NCBI RefSeq assembly: GCF_015707995.1
Contig: NZ_JAAGRY010000024.1
Location: 1 to 42,122 of the forward strand
Source of the DNA: Microbacterium paulum
Lineage (GTDB): Bacteria > Actinomycetota > Actinomycetes > Actinomycetales > Microbacteriaceae
Direction of reading: 5' to 3'
Length of the DNA: 42,122 nucleotides
Below the pieces are notes generated by a model. It was not told the origin of the DNA. It was given only the letters and a program-made list of their open reading frames with translations, and ran no database searches. Positions 11,697 to 20,100 of this stretch are shown here, one piece after another (the stretch's first letter is position 1; each line of letters opens with the position of its first letter). A program made the position numbers and the translations under genes.

Positions 11697-12095
11697 TCAG
11701 AAGGTGCTGTCGAACGCGCCCTGCCTCGTCGAGACGATGTCTTTGCCGAGCGGCATGAGCGAGATCGGGATCATCTTGAAGTCGGCGATCGCCATCGGGA
11801 TGCCGATGATCGTGATGCACAGGGCGATGCCGCTCGCGAGGTGGCCGAGCGCCAGCCACCATCCGGCGAAGATCACCCACACGACGTTCCCGAGGAAGGA
11901 GCCCACGCCCGCCGTCGGCTTGGAGACGATCGTGCGCCCGAACGGCCAGATGACGTAACCCGCCGTGCGGAACGACGCGATCGCCCACGGGATCGTGATG
12001 ATCGGGATGCACAGCAGCACGCCGGCGAGCACGTAGCCGAGGAAGAGCCAGAACCCAGCGAAGACGATCCAGATGATGTTGAGCAGGGTGCGCAT
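11697..12095 (-). CDS. YccF domain-containing membrane protein
   Basis: This is a 132-residue protein made of two tandem YccF units. Each begins with LxxIWxxFAGxWLxLG-type segments (LLNIIWIVFAGFWLFLGY and LGNVVWVIFAGWWLALGH), followed by CIPIITIPWAIASF or CITIIGIPMAIADFK. It has about four membrane helices. The fold and length match the inner-membrane YccF family, whose role is unknown. The ATG at 12095 precedes the conserved MRTLLNIIW start. It is divergent from pcrA and has no clear ribosome-binding site; a GAGAAT hexamer lies 6 nt ahead of the ATG. Confidence 0.93.
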   Translation of the reverse strand: MRTLLNIIWIVFAGFWLFLGYVLAGVLLCIPIITIPWAIASFRTAGYVIWPFGRTIVSKPTAGVGSFLGNVVWVIFAGWWLALGHLASGIALCITIIGIPMAIADFKMIPISLMPLGKDIVSTRQGAFDSTF

Positions 12096-12167
12096 GGTTC
12101 CATTCTCGCGCGGTCGGCGAGGGTGCGCTGTGCGCGGCGCCGGGGCGGCCGTGTCGGCGGGCCGACC

Positions 12168-12183
12168 TAGACTTGACGGGACA
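12168..12183 (+). promoter_or_regulatory. Leaderless-type promoter box of pcrA
   Basis: TAGACT (12168-12173) lies 9 nt before the ATG at 12183, and there is no purine-rich ribosome-binding site in between. Confidence 0.45.
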
Positions 12184-14642
12184 TGCCAGAGCCCATCAAA
12201 CCCGTGATCGTCGGCGCCTCGCGAACCCCCGCCCTGGGCGGCGGCCCGGGTGCGCCGCGCGCCGACGACGACCTGCTCGCGGGCCTCAACGAGCCGCAGC
12301 GCGAGGCGGTCACCTACCGGGGGCCGGCCCTGCTCATCGTCGCGGGCGCCGGCTCGGGCAAGACGAGCGTGCTCACCCGCCGCATCGCGTCGCTGCTGCG
12401 CTCGCGCGAGGCCTGGCCGAGCCAGATCCTCGCGATCACCTTCACCAACAAGGCCGCGGGAGAGATGCGTGAGCGCGTGCGCGGCCTCATCGGCGACGTC
12501 GCCCAGGGCATGTGGATCTCGACGTTCCACTCCGCGTGCGTGCGCATCCTCCGCCGCGAGGCCGAGCATTTCGGCTTCACCAAGAACTTCACGATCTACG
12601 ACTCCGGCGACTCGCGCGCGCTCATCAAACGCCTCGTCAAGGACCACGGCGCCGACGCGTTCGGGTTCACCCCGGCATCCGTTCAGGGGCGCATTTCGAA
12701 GCTCAAGAACGAGTTGGCGGATGCCGAGTCGTTCGCCCGCACGGCGAACCTCAGCGACCCCGCCGAGCGTGTCTTCGCCGAGGTGTTCGCCGACTATCAG
12801 CGTGCGCTGCAACGCGCGAACGCCTTCGACTTCGACGACCTCATCGGGCAGACCGTCTATCTCTTCCGCGCGTTCCCGAACGTCGCCGACACCTACCGCA
12901 AACGGTTCCGGCACATCCTCGTCGACGAGTACCAAGACACCAACCACGCGCAGTACGCGCTCATCCACGAACTCACCCGCCCGCCCGGCTCCGACGCCTC
13001 GGTGCACGAGACGGGCATGATGATCTTCGATGCGCCGACCGAAGAGGCGGCCTCTCTCACGGTGGTCGGCGACTCCGACCAGTCGATCTACGCGTTCCGC
13101 GGCGCCGACATCCGCAACATCACCGAGTTCGAGCGCGACTACCCGGGCGCGAAGGTCGTGCTGCTCGAGCAGAACTACCGGTCGACGCAGACCATCCTCG
13201 ACGCCGCGAACGCCGTCATCGGCAACAACTTCGACCGCAAAGACAAGAAGCTCTGGACCGATGTCGGCCTGGGCGACCCCATCATCGGGTTCACCGGCTA
13301 TTCGCAGCACGACGAGGCCCAGTTCGTCGCCGACGAGGTCGAGGCCCTCCACCGCGCCGACATCCCGTACAGCGAGATGGCCGTCTTCTACCGCACCAAC
13401 TCGCAGTCGCGTGCACTCGAAGAGATCTTCATCCGCGCGGCGGTGCCCTACAAGATCATGGGCGGCACCAAGTTCTACGACCGCGCCGAGATCAAAGACG
13501 CCATGGCGTATCTCATCGCCGTCGCGAACCCCGCCGACGAGCTGAGCGTGCGCCGCATCCTCAACCGCCCCCGCCGCGGCATCGGCGACGTCACCGAAAC
13601 CTCGATCGCGCGTTACGCCGCCGACGAGGGCATCACGTTCCGCGACGCGCTCGCGAACCCGTCGGCGCTCGGCGTGGGACCGAAAATCCAGCAGGCCATC
13701 GCGCATCTCGATGCGGTGCTCGCCGAGGCATCCGCCATCATGCTGCCGGCCTCGGGCGAAGTCGCGCCGCCCACCGCGGTCACCGAGGGTCTCAACGTGC
13801 TGCTGAACAAGTCGGGCTACCTCGACACGCTTCGCCGCTCGAAAGACCCGCAAGACGAGGCGCGCGTCGAGAACCTCGACGAACTCGTCGCCGTCACGCG
13901 CGAGTTCGCGCGGAACAACCCCGAAGGCACCCTGCTCGACTTTCTCACCGAGGTCGCGCTCGTCTCAGACGCCGACGACCTCGACGACACCTCGGGGTCG
14001 GTCTCGCTCATGACGATGCACACCGCGAAGGGTCTCGAGTTCGACGCCGTGTTCGTCACGGGTGTCGAAGAAGACCTGATCCCTCACCGGATCTCGGCGG
14101 GCGAACCGGGCGGCCCGCAAGAGGAGCGGCGCCTCTTCTACGTCGCCCTGACCCGGGCGCGCAAGAAGCTGCATGTCTCGCTCGCGATGACCCGCGCGCA
14201 GTTCGGCGAAGTCTCGGCGGCCCTGCCGAGCCGCTTTCTGCAAGAGATCCCGCACGAACTCATCGACTGGCGCCAATCGCCGGGCGACGTGAACTCGCGC
14301 GGCGGCATGCAGTCGCGCGCGCTCAACGCACGGCCCGGTGGCGGCCGCGGCGGATTCGGCGGATCGGGAGGCTCGCGCTACGGCGACGATCTCGTGCCCC
14401 TGCCGCGCCGCGAGAAGCCGGCGGGTGACATCACCAAGTTCGCCAACCGCATCCCCGCGAAGGTGCGCGACAACGGCGACCTCGAGCTCGCGCCCGGCGA
14501 CCGCATCCGCCACGACGACTTCGGCGAAGGCCGGGTCGACCTGGTGACCGGCGAGGGCGCCAAGCGCGTCGCGCACGTGCGGTTCGACACGGCGGGCCCG
14601 AAGAAGCTCCTCATCAAGATCGCGCCCATCGCGAAGCTCTGA
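12183..14642 (+). CDS. pcrA: ATP-dependent 3'-5' DNA helicase PcrA/UvrD
   Basis: This is an 819-residue SF1A helicase. The Q-motif LNEPQREAV and Walker A GAGSGKT (55-61) are followed by motif Ia (ITFTNKAAGEMRERV), Walker B VDEYQDTN, motif III GDSDQSIYAFRGA, motif IV EQNYRSTQ, motif V MTMHTAKGLEFD and motif VI EERRLFYVALTRARKKL. The C-terminus has a glycine-rich linker and the Tudor-like PcrA tail (GDRIRHDDFGEGRV to the end), which in known PcrA binds RNA polymerase. A 30-residue N-terminal extension precedes the Q motif. It unwinds DNA in excision repair and at stalled replication or transcription. The sseB-like gene follows after 29 nt, so the two may be one transcript, although sseB also has its own box. 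Confidence 0.97.
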   Translation: MPEPIKPVIVGASRTPALGGGPGAPRADDDLLAGLNEPQREAVTYRGPALLIVAGAGSGKTSVLTRRIASLLRSREAWPSQILAITFTNKAAGEMRERVRGLIGDVAQGMWISTFHSACVRILRREAEHFGFTKNFTIYDSGDSRALIKRLVKDHGADAFGFTPASVQGRISKLKNELADAESFARTANLSDPAERVFAEVFADYQRALQRANAFDFDDLIGQTVYLFRAFPNVADTYRKRFRHILVDEYQDTNHAQYALIHELTRPPGSDASVHETGMMIFDAPTEEAASLTVVGDSDQSIYAFRGADIRNITEFERDYPGAKVVLLEQNYRSTQTILDAANAVIGNNFDRKDKKLWTDVGLGDPIIGFTGYSQHDEAQFVADEVEALHRADIPYSEMAVFYRTNSQSRALEEIFIRAAVPYKIMGGTKFYDRAEIKDAMAYLIAVANPADELSVRRILNRPRRGIGDVTETSIARYAADEGITFRDALANPSALGVGPKIQQAIAHLDAVLAEASAIMLPASGEVAPPTAVTEGLNVLLNKSGYLDTLRRSKDPQDEARVENLDELVAVTREFARNNPEGTLLDFLTEVALVSDADDLDDTSGSVSLMTMHTAKGLEFDAVFVTGVEEDLIPHRISAGEPGGPQEERRLFYVALTRARKKLHVSLAMTRAQFGEVSAALPSRFLQEIPHELIDWRQSPGDVNSRGGMQSRALNARPGGGRGGFGGSGGSRYGDDLVPLPRREKPAGDITKFANRIPAKVRDNGDLELAPGDRIRHDDFGEGRVDLVTGEGAKRVAHVRFDTAGPKKLLIKIAPIAKL

Positions 14643-14658
14643 CCCGGCCCCGCCCGGC

Positions 14659-14672
14659 TACGCTCGAACGCA
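14659..14672 (+). promoter_or_regulatory. Leaderless-type promoter box of the SseB-like gene
   Basis: TACGCT (14659-14664) ends 7 nt before the ATG at 14672, with no ribosome-binding site. Confidence 0.45.
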
Positions 14673-15823
14673 TGGCATTGTTCTCGCGTCGCGACAAGAG
14701 CGACCGGCCCACCCCTGAGCCCGCCGCGCCCGCGGCCGACGAGACGGGCGGCGTCGATGCGACGGATGCCGAGGCATCCGTCGCGGCTTCCGCCGACTCT
14801 GCACCCGCTGGCGTCGTATCCGCCGATGCCCCGGACACGGAGGCTCCCGCGGAAGCGGCGCCGGCCGCTCCGGTGCCGCACGTCTCGATCTCGGTGAACA
14901 CGTTCGGCCACGGCGCCGAGACGGCCCGCCCGCTCGACAGCGCCCTCGCCGCGGCATCCGGCGACAGCGAAGCCCCGGCGGCGCCCGCATCCACGCGACC
15001 CGCCGCCACCGCGCCCGCCGCGACCGAGGCCATCCCCGGGCTCGCCGACAACGTGCTGCTGCAGGCGGCGCTCGCCGCGCTCCCCGACGAGCCGCAGAGC
15101 GCCGACATCATGAACGTCATGCGGCAGGCGCTGCAGGGGCAGCTGTACCTGCGCGCGCAGGGCGACGCACAGGCGCTGATCGCGGCCGGTCAGGGACTCA
15201 ACCTCGCGGTCACGACCTACCAGGACAAGCGCTTTCTGCTGGTGTTCAGCGGCGGCGACCCCATGCGGCAGAGCGTCGCCGCCGAGGCCGCCGCAGCGGT
15301 CGTCGACTCGGCCACGTCGGTCGTCGGCCAGGCGGCGCACAACGTATTCCGCACGGCCGTCGACTCGGGCTACGACGGGGTCTACCTCGACCACGCCAAC
15401 GTCGGCGCGCGGCTCGTGCTGCCGATCGAACTCGTGCAGAAAGCGCTCGACGAGGGCGCTCCCGTCCCGTTCGAGCTGAAGGCGCTGCTCTCGGGCGAAC
15501 GCACCGAGGCGACCGCCGCGGCGGTCGCCGAGGCCCTCACCCGAGTGCCGGTGTGGGTCGCGGGCGGCAAAGATCCGTCGGGCGCGATCGGACTCGCCGA
15601 GGCGCGCACGCAGACCGGCGAGCGCCGCATCGAGGTCTACAGCCACCCGCTCGAGGTCATCGCGATGGGTCGCGGCAACAGCCCGCTGGCGCTCACGCCG
15701 GCGCAGCTGGGCGCGACCCTGGCATCCGAACCCGCCCTCACGGGCATCGTGGTTGACCCCGCCGGCCCGTGGATCGAACTCGACCGCGACGTGCTCGCCC
15801 CCGTCATCGCCCTCGCCGGCTGA
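14672..15823 (+). CDS. SseB-family protein with long disordered N-terminus
   Basis: This is a 383-residue soluble protein. Residues 1 to about 125 are low-complexity Ala/Pro/Glu/Asp-rich and likely disordered. From about 126 (NVLLQAALAALPDEP) it has the SseB N-terminal fold, including GQLYLRAQGDAQALIAAGQGLNLAVTTYQDKRFLLVFSGGDPMRQ. A second part has LARVPVWVAGG-like strands and ends in a sandwich with WIELDRDVLAPVIALAG. SseB proteins are poorly understood; actinobacterial ones are often linked to cell-wall or ribosome-associated roles, with no proven reaction. It lies between pcrA and the LigD polymerase on the same strand. The gap after it is filled with three hairpins. Confidence 0.83.
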   Translation: MALFSRRDKSDRPTPEPAAPAADETGGVDATDAEASVAASADSAPAGVVSADAPDTEAPAEAAPAAPVPHVSISVNTFGHGAETARPLDSALAAASGDSEAPAAPASTRPAATAPAATEAIPGLADNVLLQAALAALPDEPQSADIMNVMRQALQGQLYLRAQGDAQALIAAGQGLNLAVTTYQDKRFLLVFSGGDPMRQSVAAEAAAAVVDSATSVVGQAAHNVFRTAVDSGYDGVYLDHANVGARLVLPIELVQKALDEGAPVPFELKALLSGERTEATAAAVAEALTRVPVWVAGGKDPSGAIGLAEARTQTGERRIEVYSHPLEVIAMGRGNSPLALTPAQLGATLASEPALTGIVVDPAGPWIELDRDVLAPVIALAG

Positions 15824-15878
15824 ACGCCCCGGGTCACCCCGCGCCGCGGAGCCGCGCCCGCGGCATCCACCCCGTGCG

Positions 15879-15902
15879 GCATCCGCCCCGTGAGGCGGAT
15901 GC
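15879..15902 (+). terminator. Hairpin 1 after the SseB-like gene
   Basis: GCATCCGCC (15879-15887) and GGCGGATGC (15894-15902) form a perfect 9-bp stem with a 6-nt loop, 56 nt past the stop. There is no T-tract. It is the first of three consecutive inverted repeats. Confidence 0.6.
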
Positions 15903-15904
15903 TG

Positions 15905-15920
15905 CGTGCCGCGCGGCACG
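15905..15920. repeat. 16-bp perfect palindrome
   Basis: CGTGCCGC is directly followed by its reverse complement GCGGCACG. It lies between hairpin 1 and the long inverted repeat at 15921-15993. Confidence 0.6.
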
Positions 15921-15993
15921 AACTCCGCAGGATCTCGCGTACTCCGCACGCCTCCACCAGAATCCTGCGGAGTACGCGACATTCTGCGGACTT
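15921..15993. repeat. 28-bp inverted repeat between the SseB-like gene and LigD polymerase
   Basis: The arms 15921-15948 and 15966-15993 match at 25 of 28 positions and are perfect over the inner 14 bp (TCGCGTACTCCGCA). The loop is 17 nt. Each arm itself carries the CCGCAG-AT and ACTCCGCA sub-motifs. It could be a terminator, an mRNA stabiliser or a REP/MITE-like intergenic element. Confidence 0.7.
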
Positions 15994-16046
15994 GGCATCC
16001 CGCGCTCGCGCCCGACGGGCCCCTGTCGCAGCGCCCGCGACGCGCC

Positions 16047-16059
16047 TAAGGTGAGCCCA
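16047..16059 (+). promoter_or_regulatory. Leaderless-type promoter box of the LigD polymerase gene
   Basis: TAAGGT (16047-16052) ends 6 nt before the ATG at 16059. The intervening bases GAGCCC offer no clear ribosome-binding site. Confidence 0.48.
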
Positions 16060-17090
16060 TGGCGTCGGAGCGCATCACCCTGACCGTGGCGGGGCCGGGC
16101 GGAGACCGCGAGGTGTCGCTGTCGAGCCCGAACCGCGTGATCTGGCCCGAGCTCGGCATCACGAAGCACGAGCTCGCCGAGTACGTGATCGCCGTGGCCG
16201 GGCCGTTTCTGCGGGCCAACGGGCACCGCCCCGTGTCGCTCGAGCGCTACCCCGACACGGTCGAGGGCGAGAGCTTCTTCTCGAAGAACCCGCCCCGCGG
16301 CGCGCCCGACTACGTGCACGAGGTGATGTGCACGTACAACAGCGGTCGCCGGCATCCACAGGTCGTGCTCGACGAGGCCGCCGCGATCGTCTGGGCGGTG
16401 CAGATGAATACGGTCGTCTTCCACCCGTGGGCCTCGCTCGCGGCCGACACCGACAACCCCGTCGAGCTGCGCATCGACCTCGATCCCCAACCCGGCACAG
16501 ACTTCGCGGATGCCGCGGCGGTCGCCCCGGCGCTGCGTGACGTGCTCCGAGAGGCGGGCCTCGAGGCGTGGCTGAAGACGAGCGGAAACCGTGGCATCCA
16601 CGTGTTCTGCCCGATCGAGCCGACCCACGAGTTCCTCGACGTGCGACACGCCGTCATCGCGGCGGGGCGCGAGCTCGAACGGCGCATGCCCGACCGCGTC
16701 ACGACGAACTGGTGGAAAGAGGAGCGCGGCGTCCGCATCTTCATCGACTTCAATCAGGCCAACCGCGACCGCACGATGGCGGGTGCGTACAGTCCGCGCG
16801 CCCTCGCGGCGGCGACCGTCGCGACCCCGATCACGTGGGACGAGCTCGCCGCGGGCGTCGACCCGACCGCGTTCACCGTGCGCACGGTGCCGCAGCGTCT
16901 CGCCGAGATCGGTGACCCGTGGGCCGATCTGCAGGCACGCCCAGGGCGCATCGACACCCTGCTGGAGTGGTGGCAGCGCGACCTCGACGCCGGGCTCGGT
17001 GAGCTGCCGTTCCCGCCCGAGTTCCCGAAGATGCCCGGCGAGCCGCCCCGCGTGCAGCCGAGCCGCGCCAAGAAGGCCGACGACCAGTAG
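16059..17090 (+). CDS. LigD-type polymerase (PrimPol) domain protein, stand-alone
   Basis: This 343-residue protein consists of the NHEJ polymerase domain only. Visible elements are LSSPNRVIWPELGITKHELAEY at the start, the conserved FHPW (121-124), catalytic DLD at 140-142 in RIDLDPQPGTDF, TSGNRGIHVF, and the third metal site in FIDFNQANRDRTM. It would fill gaps or add nucleotides, preferably ribonucleotides, during end joining. In mycobacteria this domain is fused to ligase and phosphoesterase domains in LigD; here it is separate, and a LigC-type ligase lies 3 kb away on the other strand. No Ku gene is in the window. It converges with the AI-2E transporter gene, 14 nt between stops. Confidence 0.93.
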   Translation: MASERITLTVAGPGGDREVSLSSPNRVIWPELGITKHELAEYVIAVAGPFLRANGHRPVSLERYPDTVEGESFFSKNPPRGAPDYVHEVMCTYNSGRRHPQVVLDEAAAIVWAVQMNTVVFHPWASLAADTDNPVELRIDLDPQPGTDFADAAAVAPALRDVLREAGLEAWLKTSGNRGIHVFCPIEPTHEFLDVRHAVIAAGRELERRMPDRVTTNWWKEERGVRIFIDFNQANRDRTMAGAYSPRALAAATVATPITWDELAAGVDPTAFTVRTVPQRLAEIGDPWADLQARPGRIDTLLEWWQRDLDAGLGELPFPPEFPKMPGEPPRVQPSRAKKADDQ

Positions 17091-17104
17091 CCGCCGCGGC
17101 AGGG

Positions 17105-18319
17105 TCAGCGCTGACGGCGCAGCGACTCGGGCTCGCGCCCTTCGATCATCGCCTTCTCGTCGGCCCGGTGCTTGGGGCGCGCCCAGCGGGCGGGCGTCGT
17201 CGGACCGTCCCACACCTGCACGATGCCCCACGCCACGGCGGTCAGCGGCACGGCGAGCACCGCGCCGACGATGCCGCCGAGGAACGTGCCCGCCGTCAGC
17301 ACGATCAGCACGACGAAGGGGTGCAGCTTCATCGAGCGGCCCATCAGCACGGGCTGCAGGAAGTTGCCCTCGAGCTGGTTGACGAGCACCACGACACCGA
17401 CCACGAGAAGCGCCACGACCCACCCGTTCGTGACGAGCGCGACGAGCGCGGCGAGGGTGCCGGCGAGCGTCGCACCCACGAACGGGATGAACGCGAGCAG
17501 GAACGTCAGCACCGCCAGCGGGAACGCGAGCGGCACCTGCAGAATGAGCAGACCGATGAGGATGCCGATGGCGTCGACCGCGGCGACGGCGGCCGTGCCG
17601 CGCACGTACGAGCCCAGGGTCGTCACCGTCTTGTCGCCCACGCGCATCGCGCGCTCGTAGCTCGTGCCCTCGAAGGGGCGCAGGAGGAACGCCCACATCT
17701 GCGGGCCGTCCTTCAAGAAGAAGAACAGGATGACGACCATCAGGATGAACCCCGTGATGAAGCTCGCCACCGCGCTCACCCCGGCGATCGCGCCCGAACC
17801 GAACTGTGCGCTCGTGACGAAGTCGCCGAGCGCTGAGAGCCACTCGTCGATCTGCGACTGATCGATGCTGATCGGCAGCGTCGCCACCCACGCCATGAGG
17901 TCTTGGAACCCCGCCTGCGCCTGCGCGTACAGGTCATCCCACTGATTGCGTACGGCATTCACGATCAGCCAGCCCACCGCCGTCAGCAGCACCACGATCG
18001 TGAGCAGCGTCAGGATCGTCGCCCACAGCGACGGCATGCCCTTGCGGCGCAGCCAGCGCATGACGGGCGCGAAGGCGGATGCCAGGATCAGCGCGAGCAG
18101 CAACGGAATCACCACGACGGTCAGCTGACCGATGCCGATCATGACCGCCGCGATGAGGAGCACCGCCAGCAGGATCTGCAGCGCGCGGATCGCGAACGTG
18201 CCGAGGCCGTCGGCCCACAGGCTCCACGGTTTACCGGTCGCGGCCGCGGTCACCCGCAGCGGCGTGCCGGCATCGGACACCTGGACGGACGTGGGGGCGG
18301 AGGCTCGGAACAGTCCCAT
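17105..18319 (-). CDS. AI-2E family transporter (TqsA/YdiK-like)
   Basis: This is a 404-residue polytopic protein. An N-terminal hydrophobic pair (ALQILLAVLLIAAVMIGIGQLTVVVIPLLLALILASAFAPVMRWL) is followed by a large soluble loop. The family's C-terminal block follows: FPLAVLTFLLAFIPFVGATLAGTLAALVAL, then LVNQLEGNFLQPVLMGRSMKLHPFVVLI and GGIVGAVLAVPLTA. These proteins form pentameric membrane channels or exporters; roles include autoinducer-2 release and sodium/lithium antiport in some members, so the substrate here is open. The ATG at 18319 has a TACCGT box 6 nt upstream and no ribosome-binding site. It is downstream of the ThrE-like gene on the same strand but with its own promoter. Confidence 0.93.
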   Translation of the reverse strand: MGLFRASAPTSVQVSDAGTPLRVTAAATGKPWSLWADGLGTFAIRALQILLAVLLIAAVMIGIGQLTVVVIPLLLALILASAFAPVMRWLRRKGMPSLWATILTLLTIVVLLTAVGWLIVNAVRNQWDDLYAQAQAGFQDLMAWVATLPISIDQSQIDEWLSALGDFVTSAQFGSGAIAGVSAVASFITGFILMVVILFFFLKDGPQMWAFLLRPFEGTSYERAMRVGDKTVTTLGSYVRGTAAVAAVDAIGILIGLLILQVPLAFPLAVLTFLLAFIPFVGATLAGTLAALVALVTNGWVVALLVVGVVVLVNQLEGNFLQPVLMGRSMKLHPFVVLIVLTAGTFLGGIVGAVLAVPLTAVAWGIVQVWDGPTTPARWARPKHRADEKAMIEGREPESLRRQR

Positions 18320-18331
18320 GCCTCGACGGTA
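18320..18331 (-). promoter_or_regulatory. Leaderless-type promoter box of the AI-2E transporter gene
   Basis: On the minus strand TACCGT (18331-18326) ends 6 nt before the ATG at 18319, the same geometry as the plus-strand cases. Confidence 0.48.
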
Positions 18332-18389
18332 GGGGACGCGGGCCGCTCGCCGCGAAGCCTTGACAGGCGCGCCGCGATCAGCGTCGTGA

Positions 18390-19739
18390 TCAGGGCCGCG
18401 ACCACTCCCGCTCGGTGAGCACGCGCGACACGGTGAGCCCGATCGCGAGCGCCACCACCACGAACACCGCCGTGAAGCCGTTCTGGATCGCTGAGAGCGT
18501 GTCGCCCGAGATGACCCCCGTGATCGCCCGGTAGGCCGCGGCCCCGGGCACCATGATGAGCACAGCCGGCACCGTCAGGGTCACGCGCGCCGCGCGCAGC
18601 CGGTCGCCGACCAGGAACGCCCCGAACCCCACGACGAGGGCCGCCGCCGAGGCCGCGAGGGGAGGGGTGGTCCCGGCATCCACCATCGCCAACCGGCCGA
18701 CGTTCGCGATCGCGCCGAGCGCCGCCGCCGTGAGGGCGATGGCGCCGGGGGTGTCGAACAGCACCGCGAAGCCGAGCACGCCGACGAATCCGGCGAGCAG
18801 GCGCACGACCGACAGCAGCGGCTCGTCGAACAGCGGGGTGGCCGTCTGGGTGACGGTCGCGTGGAAGAGCGATCCGATGCCCCAGACCGCGGTTCCCGTC
18901 GCGAGCAGCACGAGCGTCGCGTAGACGACCCGCGACACACCCGCGTTCAGGTCGAGGCGGGCGAGGTCGAGTGCCCCCGTGACGAGCGGGAACCCGGGCA
19001 CGAGGTAGAGCACGGCGCTCGTCACCGCCGCGTCGTGCTGGCCGCCCGGCACGCCCGCCGCCGCGAGCAGCCCCGCCGCGGCGAGGTAGAGAAGGAGCGC
19101 GGTCATGGCCGAGAGGAACACCACGAGGAACTCGTTCGTGCGGAGCCGGCCGATGCGCATGCGCACGAACTGTCCGGCGCCGGCGGCGATGCCGACGGCG
19201 ACGAACTCTTGCCAGCCGCCGTTGTTCAGCAGGGCGAACGCGGCGCACGCGAGGCCCGCACCGAGCACGCGCACGATCTCGGGGTAGCGCCGCGGGCGCG
19301 ACTCGATCGCGTCGAGCTGGCGCTGCAACTCGGTCGCCGGGGTGCCCGGTCGAAGCTCGCTGGTGAGCCGCTTGAGGGCGGTGAGCCGGTCGGCGTCGAT
19401 CGCGGGGCGGCGGATCTCGGCGACCCGTGTGCGGAACATCTGCCCGCGGCTCGTGGTCGCGACGATGTCGGTCATGCCCACGCGCGTGTGCAGGTGCTCG
19501 ATGCCGACGGCGTGCGCGGCGCGCTCCATGCTGTCGCGCACCCGCGCCGACGACGCGCCTGCGCCGAGCATGAGCGCGCCCAGGCGCATCACCGCGTCGG
19601 TGCGCGCGATGAAGTGCACCGGCTCGAGCCGCAGTTCGTCGGTCAACGCCCACTCGGCGACCCCGCCCCCCGTTCCGCCGTCGGGGGCGGGCGGGTCGGC
19701 GGGCTCTCCCTGGGCGGGCGGGTCGGCGGGCTCGGACAT
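18390..19739 (-). CDS. Threonine/serine exporter family protein (ThrE-like)
   Basis: This 449-residue protein starts with a Pro/Asp-rich repeat (EPADPPAQGEPADPP). A cytoplasmic N-terminal domain follows (FIARTDAVMRLGALMLGAGASSARVRDSMERAAHAVGI), then ten hydrophobic segments in two blocks. These correspond to the ThrE N-domain and the ThrE_2 C-domain fused in one chain, as in Corynebacterium ThrE. The conserved LVPGFPLVTGALDL and MVPGAAAYRAITGVISGD motifs mark the two halves. It likely exports threonine, serine or related small solutes by proton-motive force. The ATG at 19739 follows AGGATCAAGAC. It is separated from ligC by a 361-bp structured gap. Confidence 0.92.
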   Translation of the reverse strand: MSEPADPPAQGEPADPPAPDGGTGGGVAEWALTDELRLEPVHFIARTDAVMRLGALMLGAGASSARVRDSMERAAHAVGIEHLHTRVGMTDIVATTSRGQMFRTRVAEIRRPAIDADRLTALKRLTSELRPGTPATELQRQLDAIESRPRRYPEIVRVLGAGLACAAFALLNNGGWQEFVAVGIAAGAGQFVRMRIGRLRTNEFLVVFLSAMTALLLYLAAAGLLAAAGVPGGQHDAAVTSAVLYLVPGFPLVTGALDLARLDLNAGVSRVVYATLVLLATGTAVWGIGSLFHATVTQTATPLFDEPLLSVVRLLAGFVGVLGFAVLFDTPGAIALTAAALGAIANVGRLAMVDAGTTPPLAASAAALVVGFGAFLVGDRLRAARVTLTVPAVLIMVPGAAAYRAITGVISGDTLSAIQNGFTAVFVVVALAIGLTVSRVLTEREWSRP

Positions 19740-20100
19740 GTCTTGATCCTGACACCGCATCGCCCGTCTGCGCACCCGAACCGGGCCGTGCTTTTTCACG
19801 GCTGGGCGCAGGCCCCCGCGCCTGCGCGCGGGTTTAGCGTCAGAGTCAGAAAGAACGGGCCCCGCCCGCTTTCGCACCTCGGGCCCGCATGGCCGGCCGC
19901 CGGAGTCCGGCGCCGATGCGGGCCCGATCTGCGTCTGCGGGCGGCTCGGGCGCCCGGCTCGGGCGTGCGGGCGGTGTTGAAAACCTGCTGGGTGTGACGG
20001 GTGTGGCCGCATCGTTGCTCGCGAGGTGCTTTGCGCCCCGGGCAGCAGGCGTTCGCGACGCGCGGCCCTCGGGCCGGGCGCCGCGGGGCCGGGGGCGGGG
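19740..20100. other. 361-bp gene-free gap with several inverted repeats
   Basis: No convincing gene is visible. Four hairpins can be drawn. GCCGTG/CACGGC (19785-19790 with 19797-19802) encloses a T5 loop. GCGCAGG/CCTGCGC spans 19806-19827. GGGCCCGCAT/ATGCGGGCCC (19881-19890 with 19916-19925) encloses CGCCGGA/TCCGGCG (19898-19904 with 19906-19912). These probably end ligC transcription on the minus strand and isolate the thrE-like promoter. Confidence 0.55.

Noticed and set aside
11697..11960. Small plus-strand frame antisense to yccF
   Set aside because: No domain and no start signals; the minus-strand reading is a clear two-unit YccF protein.
12121..13853. Upstream extension of the YccF reading (minus strand, antisense to pcrA)
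   Set aside because: YccF homology begins at the methionine at 12095; the rest mirrors pcrA.
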